Origin: Plumapathes pennacea
Lineage: Eukaryota; Cnidaria; Anthozoa; Antipatharia; Myriopathidae
NCBI GenBank assembly: GCA_964036295.1
Contig: OZ038470.1
Span: 2,841,501-2,905,500 of the forward strand
Length of the DNA stretch: 64,000 nt
Direction: 5' to 3'
In this document: positions 15,355 to 24,819 of the stretch, piece by piece
How positions within the stretch are numbered: the stretch's first letter is position 1
Layout of the letters: each line of letters opens with the position of its first letter
Notes under the pieces: generated by a model
Database searches by the model: none
Told to the model about the DNA's origin: nothing
What the model saw: the letters and a program-made list of their open reading frames with translations, nothing else
Position numbers and translations under genes: made by a program

Positions 15355-18300
15355 AATTATTATTATTATTATTATTATTATTGTGTTGTCGCACTGTAAA
15401 TGATTTACCAACAAAAATATTGAAAATTTACAGTCATGCTTATAAAGTAGGAATTATAAAGACTTTCCTCTGCTTTCCTCTGCTCTGCTCTACTCTCATT
15501 ACAGTGTAACCCCAATATAACGAAGGCCAAGGGACTGCGAAAATGTGTTTGTTATAACGGGTGTTCGCTATATCGGGGTTCTGTTTCATACATTTTACTG
15601 TAACTTTGCCGGCCGGGCTAAAGATTATCGTTCATTATACCGGGGACTTCGTTATAAAGGGGTTCGTTACTCTCCTGTACTCTACTTTGTTCTGTTTTGT
15701 TCTGCTCTACTCTGCTCTGCTCCACTTAGTTTTATTAAATTTGTGTAATTTTGGACATTTCACTACACTGTAATTTGTCCGCACACGTTTTGTAGCGAAG
15801 TTAATTTAGTACCACTAGAGCTTTAGTTGAAAAAAGTGGGGACACGGTGCCCTGTAGGTATTTCCTTCTCTAAATGCCATCCCTGGACCTGCCATGGGGA
15901 TCTCCACTGCCTTCGATTCTGAAAGCTTCAGATGAACTCGTACTTGAGGAACGGAGCGATTTTGTAACGTAAAAGTTATATAGTTGTAAACAAGGAGTGG
16001 CGGCGGCCCGACATTTCGAAAGACAACTCGAAGGAATGCTGGGGCGGGAGAGCTACATTTACACTGGTTTGTTTGCCGCGTTTCGTCATGTCATCCATCA
16101 CTACAGCATCACAGTCAATCATCATAAAGGGAAACTATTCAACCCTCCCGAAACGGTTGTTTGTACGACACCAACTTTGTACTGTTCCTGACATTGGGCT
16201 GGTTTGTTTCGTCTCGTTTCATCGTGTCATCCATCACTACAGCATCACAGTCAACCATCATAAAGGGAAACTATTCAACCTCTTGTTTTATCAACTATTC
16301 CAAAACGGTTGTGGTTGGTTGCATTTACTTCACCTTCACCAGAGATGTGGCTGACACTCCCATGCACGGTATTCTTTGGTTTGCAACCAATCTCTGCGGA
16401 CTTAGAACACAAAAGCACCGTGGCCATGTTGGATTCACTCATTTTTGTTTAATTCATCCAACATGGCCGCCATGACCGTCACATAAAACCCAAGAAGTAA
16501 TTGACTGCTCTTAAAAGGCCCTCCCAGTAGTAGGTGCAGCTTAACTTTGTCCTTTAGTCCCCTCTGTTCCAGGGATGGCGTTTAGCACCTCGTCACCATG
16601 GGAACCCACACGGGGGATGGTCACGTGATTTTGTGTTGAATTGATTGGTATAATATAATTTATGATAACTAGCTAAATTGACACTAATGTGACTCTAATC
16701 CATCTTGCTTATTTCCTATTCAGCTGTTCCTTCATTTTTTACCCTTCTCGTTGCTTTTCTCAGTCAAATCTGAAAGTTGTATTGAATTTTGAGCATCTTT
16801 ACCTCAATTCCTTTTTGATCAAGTATGTTTACGGTTCCTTCCCGAGATCCTCTTCGCCGTCATCTGTCACTCGCCCGTCTGTGTTATGTCGTCACTGTGA
16901 CTCGCACCTGGACTGAGTTTCATTTCTATTCCACTCTTTTGCGCTGTGTTCTTCTGCTACTTTGTCACTTTGTGGAATGACTATCTGTCATATTTACCCG
17001 GTTGACATTCATTTCTACTGATCTCTCTTTAGTGTTGCACGAGTCTTCCTTAATGTCCAGTGACTGTAGATCTCATAGTTGCTCGGCTGAATTTTAGTTC
17101 TATTCTACTCTTTCCCGTCGTGTTATTCTGCTATTGAACTATCCTCTGTTGTACGAACTTTTCTTTAGTGGATTTCTCTGCCGAGCCACAGGGCGCAGAG
17201 TTCGCTTGCTTTATTATGTAAAACCCTATATATTGACTTACATGAAGGATACCGCAGAACAATTACTTCGCGGGCGCGCGAATGCATGAAGGATACCGCA
17301 GAACAATTACATCGCGGGCGCGCGGAGGCATACGTACGAGCTAGCCATTTGTTGGTCTCTCGCAGTTCTCGCAGCATATAAATATATATAAATTGACGCT
17401 TTTTCTGCCATATATGTATAGCACGTTTTCTTGATTCCACACAACGTTTTTCAACCAGAATCAACCACATTAATCGATACATACTCAGATGTCACCGCAT
17501 CTTTAACGGCCTTTTTTGGTTGAAGTCTTGCACATCCTTTTTTTCAAACTTGCATTTTCAGTTTTTCTTGAAATTTTAGCGGTCTTTGTTCTGTCGCAGG
17601 GGCATCTTTTATTCATTCGTTATTTTGCCACAATTTGAGAAATAGAGAGGCAGAAACGTTTTCTTTTTTAGTGAAACGGCTGCAAATCAAGACCATATTG
17701 TATCCCAGAGCAGACTCGCTTAAACTGCTCGTTTAGAGAAGTTAATGAAGGGAGCTGCATCCATTTTCTTATAAATGGATTTTGATTAAAGTTGTTTCGT
17801 TGCGGTTTTGAGTCAATCGCTTTTCATTATTTTCATTTTGAAATAATCTACTTTCAAATTGCAATCAACATAACTTACCAAGAAGATTTTCTAAATTAAT
17901 TTTGCAATACGTTCAAGTCTGCTATGTCTGCTTTTGACTTTTCACCTGTCCTTAGATTTACCTCGATTTTTATTCATCTGCAGTATCTATAAAATCGCAC
18001 CATTTCTTTATCAGTTATTATTTTCGTGAACCCTGCATAAATTTTCAATTTTTATCTCTATTACATTTTACCGAAACAACATAAAAATATTAGCAGAGAT
18101 CCCAGTTTATTGGAAATAGATCAAATGGCGACTCGAGTTAAATAAATGAAATCTCGATGACATGAAAGTAGTCTGTCGCGAATGAAAACTATTCTCCATG
18201 AGTAAAATACTCCTTTATCCCACTCCTGCTATATCTTTTAGCACTCTCTTATCATATGGCAATTTTCCCATCGTAAGCCGCTGAAAATATATGCAGAACT

Positions 18301-21300
18301 AGAAGTAAGATAATTTCCTACTGAACAGCTCCGTGAAGTATTGTAACCAAAAGCTGGTTCACGCTAGTGTTCGATTTGCTTGAATTACATTTGATTTAGT
18401 GAGAAATCCAGGAAAAGAAGCGAAGAAAAAGAGAGAAGAGAAAGTTTTCAAGCGTCAAATAGAAGCGATTTTGATTGCACCACGTAGAATATATTACTGC
18501 AAGTACTTGAAATATACAAGCGTACTTAGAATTAATACTGTTTTTAATTAGCCTTTGTTCTGTTTTTACATAAATCTAAATCAATCTTTTATTTCAAATA
18601 TAAGCATAGGTTTCATAAAAGGCAGTGAACTCTAAAGCGAAATTTTAGATTACACTTTTACCCGTTCTTCTCCCACGAGATGCGAAGAATCGAACACATA
18701 ATCCCGTGTTGTTGTTGTCAATTGAAATAAGTATTCAGAGCTTGTTAAAGGATATTTTATCCCAGTCATATCCGGTAATTTTAAAGACTTTTTGGCGGTT
18801 TAAACATAATATAATGTAAGTAAACACGCCGCGCCGCGAGGCGAGCTGTGATTGGTCAATTTGGCGTTGCCACCTGCAACGCACGAACTGCCAATCAACT
18901 TGCTAATTTAAGGCACTTCGGCCGGTTAATAGGGCAACATTTATTACTATTTCCTCCACTACCTGGACAAACTGTTTCGTTTTACGGTCATAAGAGTTTA
19001 TGATGCGAGCATTCAGCTTTGCACAAAGCCACAGACTCACGAGAGAAATCGTTGAGTTGTTTTGGCGAGGACGTAATCAATACGGACTATTTCAGTCATG
19101 ATGCTCTGGAAAACAGCGAGATATCATAACAGATTCCCTTTCAGGGAGTTTAACAGGAGCTTGTCGGTGTGGATCTGTCTTCTTATGTCCATTTCTGTCA
19201 CACTTTGCCAACCTTCAGGCGTGCAAGAGTCGAAGATTACGACGCTGTTTTCTGCCAAATCGACCGTCTCGAAGTATACGACTTCTTCGTCGCCCACGCT
19301 ACTCCCACCGACAACCCACGCCGTGCCTGCGTCAAGCTCTAAGGCCAAGAAATATTCCTATTCTTCAACTCAGGCGGCTTTGCGGATGGCAAAGAGCAAA
19401 GCCAGAACTTTGCATGTTGTCCATACAACAGCTACATCCATTCACACGTCAAGTGCAAGAATAGTGACATCAACTCAGGATGTCTTCACCAGAAAGGAGA
19501 GCATTTCGACGCCTCCTCTTTCCTCTAGCACTGCACCGAAAGATGCGCCAGGAGGGTCTAGTACCATCACCAGGCTCAGAAGCTCGCAGGAATCTCCATC
19601 GTCGAGTACTGTGTTTGGTTCCAGTGCTCCCATTTCTCATCAAATATTAAGCGGCTCGGTCTTCGGTGTAAAGTCGTATTTGCATGATGTGATAACTGGT
19701 AGTGACGTATCGACGACAGTGGTGTCGAGTAAAAGGTTACGTTTGTCCTCTACAGGTGTGGCAAGTTCGCCGTCAGCATTAACAACAACAACAACAACAA
19801 CAGCAACATCACCATCGGCAACACCCAAGCCAACAACCAAAGCACCAAAAATACACTATTGTAACCTTGGATCAAGTGGAGACTCTTGTGTTTGCCTGAA
19901 CTGTCAAGCCAATCAAAAATGCTGCACAAATTCTATACCCACCACAAACCTTCAGCAGGGTATTGTGGTTGCAATCGCATCCATAAACACGGACGAGTTT
20001 ATCTCGAAAATGGATGACATAAGGAAAGGCCTGGCTGACGTGGTTGTAGAAGCTTGTAATGACCAACGTTGTGTGATTGAATACGAGCATTCGAAACACC
20101 GCCTTAAACGTTCGGCCAGAACGAGTTCGTCAGACCCAAAGTCGAGTAAAGGAGCGGAGGTTATGTCTTCTAGAGGGGTCTCTGTGAGAGTGGAAGAACT
20201 TCCACCGGCTGTGAACTCTTCCACAGTGAAGATTGTAGACGCTGAGGTAGTGATCTTTGATTTTGCAGAAAAGAACGCTCGCTCTAGCGGACTGAACGCT
20301 TCCTTTTACGTCAAAATGGCGTCTCAGAGAAATAGGGTGAATGCCACGGGCGTTCTAAATGGCACGGTTTTGTTTAGCATTCTGGAACAGCGATCAAGCG
20401 CTGTAGAAAGCAAGCTTAATCTCTCCATTACGCCTATTTCAAAATGGAGACGGGACACCGGCCGCAACTGGGAACCTTCTCTTTCTACTGTAGCAGTTCA
20501 AGAGTCTGTGACGACAACAGCTGTGTCTCCAGGTAGGGGGGCCTGGACCCTAATCTTAGACTGCATAATCTTGCCTTAACCCTAACCCCAATTAACCCTA
20601 ACCCTATAACCTTTAACCTCTCGTAGCTGCGTCGTTTGTTGTTTCCCCATTTCAAGTCACGTGGCGATACACTTGGGAAGTTTTTCCTTATGTTTTTAAT
20701 CAGAACGTTTGTGACTAAACTTGAAACACAACCAAAGAAGAAAGTTTAATGTCACCCTTAAAGTTTCAGCTGATATTCTGTAAGAGGAATTCCCCTATTT
20801 GATACAATTATATCTGTCGAAAAGGGACGGAATTTTTCAGTTGAATTAAGTATCCCCCGTTTATCTCGATAAACTCATCATGTGCGAACCTATAAATGTC
20901 TATGTTTGGATCATTCGTTATAACAATTCCTTTGTCGTCCCACAAGATAAATGCTCCATGGAAGTGAACTTTGAACTTTGCTTGGTTTCCGGGGGCCACA
21001 CAGGGTGGCATGGACCGGGCCAATCAGAATCGACTTTTCTCATCGCCACACCAGCCAATCGGTCAGGAGCGCATGGGCACAAAAGTGGAAGTGCTGACTA
21101 AGCGGTCTGCATGTCTGCCCTGTGTGAGCCCCAAGCGTGAATACCCAATGGGTTTACGATATAATCTGAATTACCGAAATGTACAGCGAGGGAGAAAGAA
21201 CAAACGTGAAGTACGCTTCAGCTTTTGCGCAACCATCAATTTGCAAATGGATTTTCCTTCCTGCGGTCCTACAGCACTTGGAGTTTTGTACGTGTATTTC

Positions 21301-22499
21301 AAGGAAGTCGCCCGTTTGTAAAATAGAGTCTGGTCCTATTGGTCTGGTGTGGTGATGACGTCATGTCGATGGACACCTTGTTGACAGTGTGTATGTTACG
21401 TCATTGGGAAGGATACGGCGGTTATTGTTAGTATTTACACACCGTGCACTTCATCAACTGAGAAGCATTTGAAATTCCTCCTTTGACAGGGGATAAATCC
21501 TTATCCTTAATTCATCTATTGCAAAACTTTGCAGATACACTTTACCTCTAAAAGTCCCTTATCCCCTTGCAGATTTCAACACTCATTAGGTGGTATACAT
21601 GCTAGAGGTTGCTATAGAAACGGTGTATAATGCGAATTCTCCCTACGTATGAGTAACTTCATGAGAATTGATATTCACATCTGCTAATGTCTGAGCAAAA
21701 CATCAGACATATTTTCTTCCTACTATACTATATATATGTGGGTTAATGCTGAAAGAAGAATCTCTACTTTTATCACACGTATGTCAACCTATCTCGGGCG
21801 CGGTTACTTTAGATGCAAGGGTCCAGGCCTAACTGACTAAGCCCGCGATCATTTGCTTCTGCAGACGACACGACTACACCGACTGTGGAAGCGCAGGCGC
21901 AGAGCTCCCCTAGGAAAATGTCTCAGACGACTCTAATTCTCATCATCACGGCTGGATGCTTGGGCTTTTTAGCTCTCCTCGTCCTTGCGTTTTATCTTGG
22001 AAAGTATTTTTCGAGGTAAGATGATCAGTACAGTATTTTAATGGGCAGTATTCCATCTGAATCACGTGTAATGCTCAGAATTTCCTGGGTACGAATGCGC
22101 GCGCAAAGGATTATGGGGTTGATTACAATGAACAATACAATACCCTAAGTCCGTTATTTTTGGACCGCACCGAAAAGAGGCTCTGGAAACAAAAACTCTT
22201 CATCCTGTTGATCTCTGACTTTTTTAAACAGAAAAATGAACGGCGAGTTTGTCCCGGGGAAAATCTACGACAACAGTGAGGACAGCAGTAACCCGGAACT
22301 ACTTCCGTCCTTCATCGACCCATCAACCCCAAGAATTACTGACGTGCCCCACAAGCCTGTTCGAGCCCAGAATAGTCGAACCCAGAATAGTCGGAACCAG
22401 TCTACCGCTAACTCCACCGCCGCCTCCGCTGGTACGCCCAAAAAACCGAAGAAGCCAATGGGAGTGAAGATTACTTACAAGCCTCCTAAGTGGGATTAG
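1474..22499 (+). CDS. Mosaic LamG / EGF-like / ShK / Kazal / mucin-like type I membrane protein (single-gene model)
   Basis: Probable exons: 1474-1531, 4456-4659, 6174-6704, 7030-7134, 7344-7463, 7627-7884, 8559-8768, 13219-13482, 13925-14398, 14641-14742, 15158-15274, 19219-20532, 21865-22015, 22232-22499. Junctions from the signal exon to the transmembrane exon are all phase 1, the classic arrangement for shuffled extracellular modules; the last is phase 2. Domain order is signal peptide, LamG-like, EGF-like, ShK, Ser/Thr linker, Kazal/follistatin-like, LamG-like, EGF-like, ShK, long Ser/Thr-rich region, Cys cluster, possible SEA-like domain, one transmembrane helix and a basic Pro-rich tail. 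The inferred role is a cell-surface or matrix adhesion receptor of the epithelium. An AATAAA near 22919 could end the transcript. The alternative is two or three tandem genes, because signal-peptide-like starts also occur at 11161 and 19098. The exons are well supported; their assignment to one transcript is inference. Confidence 0.55.
2787..2957. repeat. MITE-like element in intron 1
   Basis: The ends carry inverted matches around the words CACACTAATACGTTTT (left) and AAAACGTATTAAGTGTG (right), with further internal fold-back of AAACGC/GCGTTT words. The right edge reads AAAGTGGCCTAAG. Length is about 170 bp with no coding capacity, consistent with a non-autonomous DNA transposon copy; the superfamily is not determined. 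Confidence 0.5.
4456..4659 (+). CDS. Exon 2: first LamG-like domain, N-terminal part
   Basis: The acceptor TTGCAG precedes 4456 and the donor ACAG|GTAAAA follows 4659. The peptide contains ADHYWPM and ALSLDGKDDYVDTG, the usual opening beta-strands of concanavalin A-like LamG_3 domains (a HYWPL-type motif, then L-G-x-D-Y-V). Both borders are phase 1. The second copy at 13219-13482 has the same layout (VHYWPF, ISLDGRDEWISL). Confidence 0.8.
5320..5372 (+). repeat. Interstitial telomere-like CCCTAA tract
   Basis: Degenerate repeats of ACCTAACCCTAACCTAA type in the intron between exons 2 and 3 of the LamG gene. Confidence 0.55.
6174..6704 (+). CDS. Exon 3: first LamG-like domain, C-terminal part
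   Basis: The acceptor CACACAG precedes 6174 and the donor TCAG|GTACAA follows 6704. The 177-residue exon includes GFSMSFWMRV, FIMSSGSF, WTHMAFTWREGTGLKYYEDG and FGHFDISHLALWTKDLS, the standard strands of Laminin_G_3/ConA-like lectin folds, which bind glycans or proteins outside the cell. It ends in a CCYF motif also found in the second copy (ICCF), so the paired cysteines are conserved between duplicates. It is phase 1 at both ends. Confidence 0.85.
7030..7134 (+). CDS. Exon 4: small Cys-rich EGF-like module
   Basis: The exon lies between TTTTACAG and CAAG|GTTTGT and encodes about 35 residues with the cysteine run C-x4-C-x6-C-x6-C-x-C then a final C, including CTTDPC and CICP. This fits a degenerate half-EGF module. 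The counterpart in the second set is 14641-14742 (HPCMKDAC, CICPDL). Phase 1 on both sides. Confidence 0.65.
7344..7463 (+). CDS. Exon 5: ShK (ShKT) domain
   Basis: Acceptor TTGCAG and donor TGCG|GTAAGT. The approximately 40-residue module has six cysteines in ShK order, starting ECEDQISVC and ending MREKCPKACSYC. ShK domains are six-cysteine folds that occur in cnidarian venom peptides and more widely in metazoan extracellular and enzyme-linked proteins. Here it is one module in a large multidomain chain, so an adhesion or protein-binding role is more likely than a free toxin. Phase 1 both sides. Confidence 0.85.
7627..7884 (+). CDS. Exon 6: Ser/Thr-rich linker
   Basis: The exon begins after CACCAG and ends ACAG|GTATTG, phase 1 on both sides. 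About 86 residues are rich in Ser, Thr and Pro (for example TTYQPTTRQSTSTKK), with one Cys pair near the end (SCPPENPGC). This is a probable O-glycosylated stalk between ShK and Kazal modules. Confidence 0.65.
7939..8330. mobile_element. MITE with 32-bp terminal inverted repeats in the Ser/Thr-Kazal intron
   Basis: The left end (TAATGGCCTGGCAAAACGAG, continuing through GACACATTGTGG) is mirrored by CCACAATGTGTCC...TTTTGCCAGGCCTTTA at 8299-8330, with only two or three mismatches over 32 bp. It is about 390 bp long with no coding frame. It sits inside the intron between 7884 and 8559, so the host reading frame is unaffected. The transposase family was not identified. Confidence 0.7.
8559..8768 (+). 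CDS. Exon 7: Kazal/follistatin-like domain
   Basis: The acceptor CTACAACAG and donor TTGCG|GTAAGT bracket 70 residues. The first half (CEKLDCPFYARC...FAKCLCP) resembles a follistatin N-lobe; the second (CPLERERVCGDNGETYLNKC) is a Kazal core with the diagnostic VCGDNGxTYxNxC pattern, closing with GPCG. Such modules bind proteases or growth factors. Both borders are phase 1. It has no counterpart found after the second ShK exon. Confidence 0.85.
9905..9952 (+). repeat. GATCGT hexamer microsatellite
   Basis: Imperfect tandem copies of GATCGT or GACCGT over about 45 bp within the intron between 8768 and 13219. Confidence 0.8.
11161..11261 (+). CDS. Possible alternative first exon with signal peptide
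   Basis: The ATG at 11161 starts MNLALRFVLVVVSFTNSVDSG, which has a credible secretory leader (hydrophobic LRFVLVVV core, small residues near the end). The open frame can leave at GAAG|GTTGGT near 11261 in phase 1, which would join in frame to the second LamG exon at 13219. The donor is weak and a second candidate (GTG|GTGAGT near 11194) is in the wrong phase. If real, the second half of the locus has its own promoter and is a separate tandem gene. Confidence 0.3.
13219..13482 (+). CDS. Exon 8: second LamG-like domain, N-terminal part
   Basis: The acceptor TTTTCCCAG and donor TGCAG|GTTAGT bracket 88 residues including VHYWPFNY, ISLDGRDEWISL and GLSVAFWLKFYAG. This parallels exon 2, but here the FWLK strand lies in this exon, so the internal intron position differs between the two copies. 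Phase 1 at both borders. Confidence 0.8.
13925..14398 (+). CDS. Exon 9: second LamG-like domain, C-terminal part
   Basis: The acceptor TTGCTTGCAG and donor AAGAG|GTACGG bracket 158 residues. GEFIMSSGRFAD, WLHLAFTWKQQNGLKLYKNG and YGKFDIGHLVLWDSELSS align by eye with exon 3 (FIMSSGSF, WTHMAFTWREGTGLKYYEDG, FGHFDISHLALWTKDLSS), showing that the two LamG domains are duplicates. The ICCF cysteine pair is kept. Confidence 0.85.
14641..14742 (+). CDS. Exon 10: second EGF-like module
   Basis: The acceptor CTTCCTCAG and donor AGAA|GTATGT bracket 34 residues with HPCMKDACLHDC and CICPDL. It is the counterpart of exon 4, phase 1 on both sides. Confidence 0.7.
14869..15111. mobile_element. MITE in the second EGF-ShK intron
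   Basis: The ends AAGCCCTGGCCAAACGG and CCGTTTGGCCAGAGCTTT are inverted copies. The interior is filled with repeated AAGTCGAGCCAAGT words in both orientations, giving a fold-back structure of about 240 bp with no ORF. Confidence 0.65.
15158..15274 (+). CDS. Exon 11: second ShK domain
   Basis: The acceptor TTTCTTAG and donor ATGCA|GTAAGT bracket 39 residues with six cysteines: DTCADKISGC, KKGNC, MLRQCPRTCRLC. It is a clear ShK module and the duplicate of exon 5, leaving in phase 1. The next phase-1 acceptor with a plausible coding continuation is at 19219. Confidence 0.8.
15310..15383 (+). repeat. GTT/ATT trinucleotide microsatellite
   Basis: A run of GTT followed by about 20 ATT units with one interruption, directly after the second ShK exon. 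Confidence 0.9.
15502..15670. mobile_element. Pogo/Tigger-like MITE
   Basis: It starts CAGTGTAACCCCAATATAACG just after TA, and the other end shows CGTTATAAAGGGGTTCG. Inverted ends rich in ATAACG/CGTTAT and AACCCC/GGGGTT are typical of pogo-like non-autonomous elements in invertebrates. The family assignment rests on this resemblance only. Confidence 0.5.
16065..16330 (+). repeat. Direct duplication, period about 136 bp
   Basis: The words CATCCATCACTACAGCATCA and CATAAAGGGAAACTATTCAA recur at about 16092 and 16228 with the flanking TGGTTTGTTT, indicating a two-copy tandem duplication. No gene is seen in it. Confidence 0.8.
17241..17325 (+). repeat. 44-bp tandem duplication
   Basis: CATGAAGGATACCGCAGAAC followed by a CGCGGGCGCGCG block occurs twice, at 17241 and 17285. 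Confidence 0.8.
18800..19097 (+). promoter_or_regulatory. Candidate promoter before the mucin-like ORF
   Basis: A locally CpG-rich block (CGCCGCGCCGCGAGGCGAGC near 18828) is followed by GATTGGTCAAT and CCAATCAAC (CCAAT boxes in both orientations) within 250 bp of the ATG at 19098. This would support an independent start there, but composition alone is weak evidence and no TATA box was found. Confidence 0.3.
19098..20532 (+). CDS. Mucin-like Ser/Thr-rich exon with Cys cluster and possible SEA-like region
   Basis: The open frame from the ATG at 19098 to the donor CCAG|GTAGGG encodes 478 residues. Residues 1-40 look like a signal peptide (SVWICLLMSISVTLC, then QPSG). Residues 40-250 are dominated by Ser, Thr, Pro and Ala, a probable O-glycosylated stalk. 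Residues 253-278 form a Cys cluster (CVCLNCQANQKCC). A dibasic furin-like site HRLKR|S lies near residue 335. Residues 285-470 alternate hydrophobic strands with several Asn glycosylation sites and could be an SEA-like fold; that is inference from pattern only. Alternatively the true exon starts at 19219, after a pyrimidine-rich AG in phase 1, continuing the upstream ShK gene. Confidence 0.75.
20573..20625 (+). repeat. Interstitial telomere-like CCCTAA tract
   Basis: Imperfect CCTAACCC/TTAACCC units lie just inside the intron after the mucin-like exon. They match the metazoan telomere hexamer (TTAGGG) in the C-rich orientation. A similar degenerate tract lies at 5320-5372. Confidence 0.6.
21865..22015 (+). 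CDS. Transmembrane exon
   Basis: The acceptor TTCTGCAG and donor TTCGAG|GTAAGA bracket 51 residues: a short Thr-rich juxtamembrane piece, then TLILIITAGCLGFLALLVLAF as a single hydrophobic helix, then YLGKYFSR as a basic stop-transfer. This makes the protein type I, with its Ser/Thr-rich part outside. It enters in phase 1 and leaves in phase 2. Confidence 0.8.
22232..22499 (+). CDS. Cytoplasmic tail, last exon
   Basis: After TTTAAACAG the frame continues (RKMNGEFVPGKIYDN) for about 89 residues to a TAG at 22497-22499. The tail has acidic and Pro patches, a short NSRTQNSRNQS repeat and a Lys/Pro-rich end (PKKPKKPMG). No catalytic domain or clear ITAM/SH2 motif is visible. A possible poly(A) signal AATAAA lies near 22919. 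Confidence 0.8.
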
Positions 22500-24069
22500 C
22501 TGAGGATGAGGTGAGTTCTGAGTTAAAGTTTCTTATTCTTCGTGACGTCACGGATTACGTTCTTGACGTCACTTCCGTTGGTCAGCGTTTGTTGCCATAA
22601 CATCTAACAAGTGGTAAAATAATATTTCATATTATGTGGAAACCCCGTTTTTCTTCTACACAACGAAGTTTATTGAACTTCTAAGTCTTGAAGTTTTACA
22701 AGCGTTGCACGAACTACGAAAACTGCACTTGAATTTGCTACTGTTTCCACAATTTTGTGCAATGACCGCTGACTCGAAGTTGAGGAGATTGCGCGGTCGG
22801 AAAACGTAATGCGGCGATGCCCTTCCCCGTAAATTACAAAACCCAAACCGGGTTTTGCTTACACGAAGGAATTGCACACCAAAGCAGTTTAAAGAGGGAA
22901 GGCTCAGTTTTCACGCCAAAATAAAGTTGTCCATACACCTAATCTTACTCTGAACAATTGAGTTCTGAGTATTTTATTGGTGATTCTCCCAAACCTAGGT
23001 TTGACAATAATCGGACAAGGCGTCCCCGAAATGTTGGTGAGAGACGGCGAGCCCGTAAATACCAGACAACCCGATTAATGTAAAGCAATGGATTTTGATT
23101 GAACTTTATACCACGAACATTCAAGAGTCAAGACGCGAAGAGCAAGCTCTGATAATTTTGTCTCTGAGATACGCAAGATGTCACTTGACTCCATTCAAAT
23201 TCTCTCAGCCATATCACTGAAGTATACGAGTGCATGTTGAGAATTGCTCTTTGTATAACTACACCATGTTCTCCTTACTGTATTACATATCTGTGGGTAG
23301 AGTTTGATAGGAGAAAATTTACCTTGATCACATGCTAGTATCAGATGCCATGTTCTTATCTAACTACATATCTGTGGGTAGAGTTTGAAAGGAGAAAGTT
23401 TACCTTGATCACTTTTACGAGCCAAAGTGTTAACGAAACTGACCTAGTTATGAGTAATGTATATACCTCTCGTAATCCGTATGCAAGAACGGAAAAGTTT
23501 GTAAATTTTCGTCGTAACTAAATGTTTGTTCTTGGTTATTTTCTCCTCTTCCTTCTGCTCGTCCTTCTTGTTTTTTTTCTTCTTGTTCTTCTTTTTCCTT
23601 TTTTCTCTTGTTCTTCAATCTTCTTGTTCTTTTTAGTCTTCTCCTCCTCCTCTTCCTTCTACCTCTCCTAAATGTCTTTGAATCTTCTTCTACTACTTAC
23701 AATGTCTGAGAACATACAGAAAACTTAGAGCGTGTTTGTTGGGATAATAATTCCAACGAACCGCAACCTGCGGCTTTAGTACAAAACACCGCAGAGATTT
23801 GGGGTGAAATAGCATATTCGATTGGATAGCATAGTGGACAGGATTTTAGAGAATAATCGTAGATACAGTTGTCTTTGTTTGCCTGTGCTGTATATCTTCC
23901 GCGAATAACAACGCTAAAAATATTCTACTATCATTAAGCAGTGTAATTTCGAGACTTCTTTTTGACTGTGTTTGTCAGATTCTAAGAACTGTCATTTATG
24001 ATGATAAACATGATAAATTGAATAGAATACATTCTGCTATGCCGTCTGGTAAGATAGTATGGAACATTG
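22500..24069. other. 3' flank and intergenic region
   Basis: It holds the probable 3' UTR with AATAAA near 22919, two copies of an 80-bp-spaced direct repeat (TACATATCTGTGGGTAGAGT at about 23285 and 23365) and a CTT/TTC-rich pyrimidine tract at 23530-23670. No coding sequence was recognised. Confidence 0.5.
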
Positions 24070-24074
24070 TGTTA

Positions 24075-24640
24075 CCCTACCCGCTACACTACAAGCTACA
24101 CCACACCACATTAAACTACAGTATGTATACTAAACTGCATCACACCCACTACACATTACACTATATCACACCACATTAAACTACGCATTGACTAAATTAA
24201 CACCATACAACTACCCAACATTGCTTTTGCACAACACCACAACACACTTCACTAAAGTGCGCCACACTCTACACTACAACTCACCACACCACACCACACG
24301 CTACATAACACCACTATAATACACCAGACCACAATACATTGCACTACACTACGTCACACCATTTACACTGCTCCACACCACTACACTAAAGTGCGCCACA
24401 TTCTACACTACAACTCACCACACCACAGTACACTACGCTACGCTACATAACACCACTATAATAAACTAGACCACAATACATCACACTACACTTACACCAC
24501 ACCAATTACACTGCTCCACACCACTACACTAAAGTGCGCCACATTCTACACTACAACTCACCACACCACAGTACACTACGCTACGCTACATAACACCACT
24601 ACACCACACCGTTTACACTACACTATTCTGCACTGCACTT
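24075..24640 (+). repeat. AC-rich satellite-like block
   Basis: About 560 bp made almost entirely of CACTACAC/ACACCACA words. A longer unit containing CTAAAGTGCGCCACATTCTA is repeated at about 24390 and 24530 and in variant form at 24255, with a period near 140 bp. Strand composition is strongly C- and A-biased. Confidence 0.85.
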
Positions 24641-24819
24641 TCTATATTGTTTTTGTTCTGTCTTTAGCCTTGTCCGTGAAGTCAGTTATGCCACACAAAC
24701 GTAAGATAAATCGACTATAGGGATCAATGAAATAGAAAACTGGTCGCCCTAAAGAATTTTGATCTGACGTTTCGAGCGTTAGCTCGGAGCAAGTGACGTC
24801 TGGGTTTCTTTCATCGACC

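Larger units (their letters stand above)
15275..19097. other. Long intron or intergenic stretch before the mucin-like exon
   Basis: Besides the microsatellite, MITE and duplications listed separately, this 3.8 kb is AT-rich with only short frames and no recognised domain. The last 300 bp turn GC-richer with CCAAT-type boxes, as described for the candidate promoter. Confidence 0.45.
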
